From NCBI GenBank assembly GCA_964561495.1, contig CAZLPW010000087.1:1-8314 (forward strand): 8,314 nucleotides of DNA, written 5' to 3'. This stretch comes from CAZLPW01 sp964561495 (GTDB taxonomy: Bacteria; Fidelibacterota; Marinisomatia; Marinisomatales; UBA1611). Under the pieces are notes generated by a model that saw only the letters and a list, made by a program, of their open reading frames with translations, was not told the origin of the DNA and made no database searches. The translations under genes and the position numbers were made by a program. Positions 6,571 through 8,314 of this stretch are shown piece after piece. Position 1 is the stretch's first letter; the number at the start of each line of letters is the position of its first letter.

Positions 6571-7965
6571 TTAATTAATTTCTATTGGTTCTCCATTTTC
6601 ATTGTGCCAAACCCAAGAAGCATGCAAAGCCGCTCCTATTGCAGCACCCTCGCTCTCTAAGGGAACAGTTTTGCATGAAAAAATATCGGCAATAGCCTGG
6701 CACCATGACCTAGATTTTGACATCCCACCAGTTAGATGAATCTTTTTTGGTTTAACAGGTAGCCTCTTGAAGCCATCATATAAATTTTGTATGTGCCCCT
6801 CAAGCAAACCTCTTGCTATAGTTATTTTATTAAAACTCCCTGGATCAAATCCAAAATATATTGGAGCAGCATCAGGCAAGTCTGGTGTTCGCTCTCCCTC
6901 AAACCAGGGGATTATAATTTTACCGTTATTCCCTGGTTCACTTTTATCAATCAGTAAATCAAAGTCTGAATGTGATAGAGAATTTTGTTTTAAAAATTTG
7001 TTGTAACCGTTTGCCATATTTGAGACACAAAGTAAAGGAAGATAATTACCCGTGCTATCACAAAAACAAGCAATCTCACCACTAGGATCTACATATGGTT
7101 TTTCTAAAAATGTGTACGCTGTACCGCTGGTCCCGAGGCTGATGGTAACCAAGCCAGGGGTAATATTTCCGGTTCCAATCGCACCATACATATTATCCCC
7201 ACTACCAGAGTCAATCGTGCAATCAGGTGAAAAACCAAATTCCTTGGCTAAACTTTCTGAAATAAATCCTATGGATTTTTTGCTTGACTCAACATTCGGA
7301 AGCTTTGCTTTTAAACTAATATCAATAGAATTTATTACACTGTCTGACCAAACCTTATTTACTGGGTTCCAAAGTGCCATCCCAGATGCGTCGCCTTCCT
7401 CCATGGTAATCACTCCCCCTGTTAAGTACCAATTTATAAAATTATGGACTAATAGGAATACGGAGGTTTTATCATATACATCTCTCTCATTTAAAAAAAT
7501 ATTATAAATTTTACTCGCAGTATATCCTGTGCGCTGAGAGTTACCAACCTCTTGTATCATTTTAGATCTACCACCTATATTATCCTCTAACAGATCACAC
7601 TCCTTTTGTGTTGAAAAATCATTCCACAGTTTGCTAGAAGATCGTGAAAGTTTCCCTTCTTTATCTAAGGCTACCAGACCATGCTGCTGACCAGAGACTG
7701 ATATTGATTTGATCTGATCCAGAGGGATTGACTTATCTTTTGAGCGCTGAAAAAGAATGTCAACTGCCTCTATCCACATTTTTGGATCTGACTCTGATAT
7801 ACTGCTATCTTTATTAATAACCACTCCATTTTTGGTGCCGTATTGGGGGAGGTCATGATCATAGCTCAAGCTATCTTCATATATGATCGAACCCTTAGCC
7901 CAGTTTAACAAAACTAGTTTTGCGCTTTGGGTAGATACATCAATACCCGCAAATATTTTATCCAT
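6571..7965 (-). CDS. xylB: FGGY-family sugar kinase, xylulokinase-like, apparently truncated at the C-terminus
   Basis: Cytoplasmic kinase that phosphorylates a ketose, most likely D-xylulose to xylulose 5-phosphate with ATP, feeding the pentose phosphate pathway. The ATG at 7965 gives the family N-terminus, GIDVSTQSAKLVLL (residues 7-20, phosphate loop 1). SVSGQQHG (89-96) and LWND (113-116) are sugar-side motifs typical of xylulokinases. GSGDN (254-258) holds the predicted catalytic base, Asp257. SLGTSGTAY (277-284) is phosphate loop 2. LTGGMSKSRSWCQAIADIF (411-429) is the adenosine motif, and EGAAIGAALHASW (439-451) closes the second lobe. All core motifs are intact. The protein stops at 464 with TAA at 6573-6571, but the same frame stays open for 55 more codons that look like the missing terminal helix. 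No Shine-Dalgarno precedes the ATG. Another FGGY substrate is possible, but SGQQHG favours xylulose. Whether the truncated protein works is unknown. Confidence 0.9.
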   Translation of the reverse strand: MDKIFAGIDVSTQSAKLVLLNWAKGSIIYEDSLSYDHDLPQYGTKNGVVINKDSSISESDPKMWIEAVDILFQRSKDKSIPLDQIKSISVSGQQHGLVALDKEGKLSRSSSKLWNDFSTQKECDLLEDNIGGRSKMIQEVGNSQRTGYTASKIYNIFLNERDVYDKTSVFLLVHNFINWYLTGGVITMEEGDASGMALWNPVNKVWSDSVINSIDISLKAKLPNVESSKKSIGFISESLAKEFGFSPDCTIDSGSGDNMYGAIGTGNITPGLVTISLGTSGTAYTFLEKPYVDPSGEIACFCDSTGNYLPLLCVSNMANGYNKFLKQNSLSHSDFDLLIDKSEPGNNGKIIIPWFEGERTPDLPDAAPIYFGFDPGSFNKITIARGLLEGHIQNLYDGFKRLPVKPKKIHLTGGMSKSRSWCQAIADIFSCKTVPLESEGAAIGAALHASWVWHNENGEPIEIN

Positions 7966-7999
7966 GAGAAATCAATATAAAGCTGTTAAAATATTTTAT
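7966..7999 (-). promoter_or_regulatory. Weak candidate promoter/operator region before the kinase gene
   Basis: The minus strand carries TATATT (7979-7974), which matches 5 of 6 positions of a sigma-70 -10 box. A poor TTCAAT lies 18 nt upstream. Overlapping the spacer is a perfect 12-bp palindrome, TAAAATATTTTA (7987-7998), which could bind a dimeric regulator. Such patterns are common by chance in AT-rich DNA. The main support is positional: this is the only sizeable gene-free gap upstream of the operon. Confidence 0.15.
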
Positions 8000-8012
8000 T
8001 GAAGAATGAAAT

Positions 8013-8078
8013 AAAAAAAAAATAGTGCCAGCCATAGGTTTAATTTAAAAATAAGTTATAGAACAAATTAAATCACTA
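8013..8078 (-). terminator. Possible intrinsic terminator after the formyltransferase gene
   Basis: On the minus strand an 8-bp arm TTTAATTT (8072-8065) pairs perfectly with AAATTAAA (8046-8039) across an 18-nt loop. An outer TAGTG (8078-8074), which includes the stop codon, can pair with CACTA (8027-8023). A run of ten T (8022-8013) follows directly. The T tract and nested arms suggest a terminator. The stem is AT-rich and an 11-nt bulge (8038-8028) interrupts it, so the structure is not a classic GC-rich hairpin. Confidence 0.3.
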
Positions 8079-8314
8079 TAAATATCCTTTCCTTTTATAT
8101 AATTCTAAAATATGTTTTGAAGTAACCATCTTTCCAGAGAAAGGCTTTTGTTTTATCTTAATTTGCGGCTCCCCTTTGTAGCCATTTTTAACCTTATCTA
8201 TTGCCGCAGGATAAAGCTCTAATCCTTTCAATAAATTTTTATATCTAAGATCAAAAAATACGTCACGACTATCTACATTAATTTGTTCTTGAATTATGAT
8301 ATTCCCACTATCAA
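8076..8314 (-). CDS. Formyltransferase-family protein, C-terminal end (cut by window edge)
   Basis: The last 78 codons of a gene that enters from the right edge, ending in TAG at 8078-8076. The first complete codons read DSGNIIIQEQINVDSRD, matching the DTGDII-Q motif with downstream I-I--D that closes the catalytic fold of methionyl-tRNA formyltransferase, GART and related 10-formyl-tetrahydrofolate-dependent or sugar N-formyltransferases. A helix follows (LLKGLELYPAAIDKVKNGY), then a short basic tail ending KRKGYL. The protein stops soon after the fold, with no room for the C-terminal domain of full-length Fmt. It is therefore more likely a stand-alone formyltransferase, for example one acting on an amino sugar or purine intermediate. 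The substrate cannot be told from this fragment. A 110-nt gap with a possible terminator separates it from the kinase, so it is probably a different transcription unit. Confidence 0.7.
   Translation of the reverse strand, partial: DSGNIIIQEQINVDSRDVFFDLRYKNLLKGLELYPAAIDKVKNGYKGEPQIKIKQKPFSGKMVTSKHILELYKRKGYL

Noticed and set aside
6571..6573. Reassigned TAA codon or programmed readthrough
   Set aside because: TAA also ends the receptor and foldase genes in the normal way, so code reassignment is unlikely. No readthrough signal such as a conserved downstream structure is evident.
7052..7507. Plus-strand open frame of 151 codons inside the kinase gene
   Set aside because: It lies antisense to a strongly conserved kinase, has no recognisable domain or ribosome site, and is best explained as a shadow of the kinase's codon use.
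7987..7998. 12-bp perfect palindrome as a defined operator
   Set aside because: It consists only of A and T in AT-rich DNA and has no second copy or known regulator nearby, so it is kept only as part of a low-confidence regulatory region.

Overview
The window is AT-rich bacterial DNA in which every supported gene reads on the minus strand, so transcription runs from high to low coordinates. It looks like a Gram-negative, outer-membrane-bearing bacterium of the Bacteroidota/FCB type. A marine lineage such as Candidatus Marinimicrobia (SAR406) is my best guess. That guess rests on the style of the TonB-dependent receptor (a carboxypeptidase-like regulatory domain fused before the plug) and of the exported protein after it, plus the low GC and scarce Shine-Dalgarno sites. 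It is an inference, not a proven assignment.

Layout in transcription order: (1) 8314-8076, the C-terminal end of a formyltransferase-fold protein, cut by the window edge. (2) 8075-7966, a short intergenic region with a candidate hairpin/T10 terminator and possibly a promoter. (3) 7965-6571, a xylulokinase-type FGGY sugar kinase. An in-frame TAA at 6573-6571 appears to cut off its last 55 codons, which remain open down to a second stop at 6405-6403. (4) 6386-4443, an exported GH13 cyclomaltodextrinase/neopullulanase-like enzyme with a complete catalytic set. (5) 4441-3182, a parvulin-type (PpiC/SurA-like) peptidyl-prolyl isomerase with a lipoprotein-like signal. (6) 3180-265, a TonB-dependent outer-membrane receptor of 971 residues. 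(7) 275-1, the start of an exported protein of unknown function, cut by the window edge.

Genes 4 to 7 are packed with 1-nt gaps or an 11-nt overlap and are almost certainly one operon. If the kinase once ended at 6403, the gap to the GH13 gene would be only 16 nt, so the kinase probably belongs to the same unit. A plausible reading is a glucan/maltodextrin locus. The receptor would bring oligosaccharide across the outer membrane, the periplasmic GH13 enzyme would cleave it, the foldase would help receptor or enzyme folding, and a cytoplasmic kinase would act on a released or related sugar. No SusD-like binding protein, transporter of the inner membrane or regulator is present here, and the receptor's substrate cannot be read from sequence.

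The most notable observation is the apparent nonsense codon in the kinase. I found no tRNA, rRNA, CRISPR array, insertion sequence or phage gene, and no clearly new molecular system.
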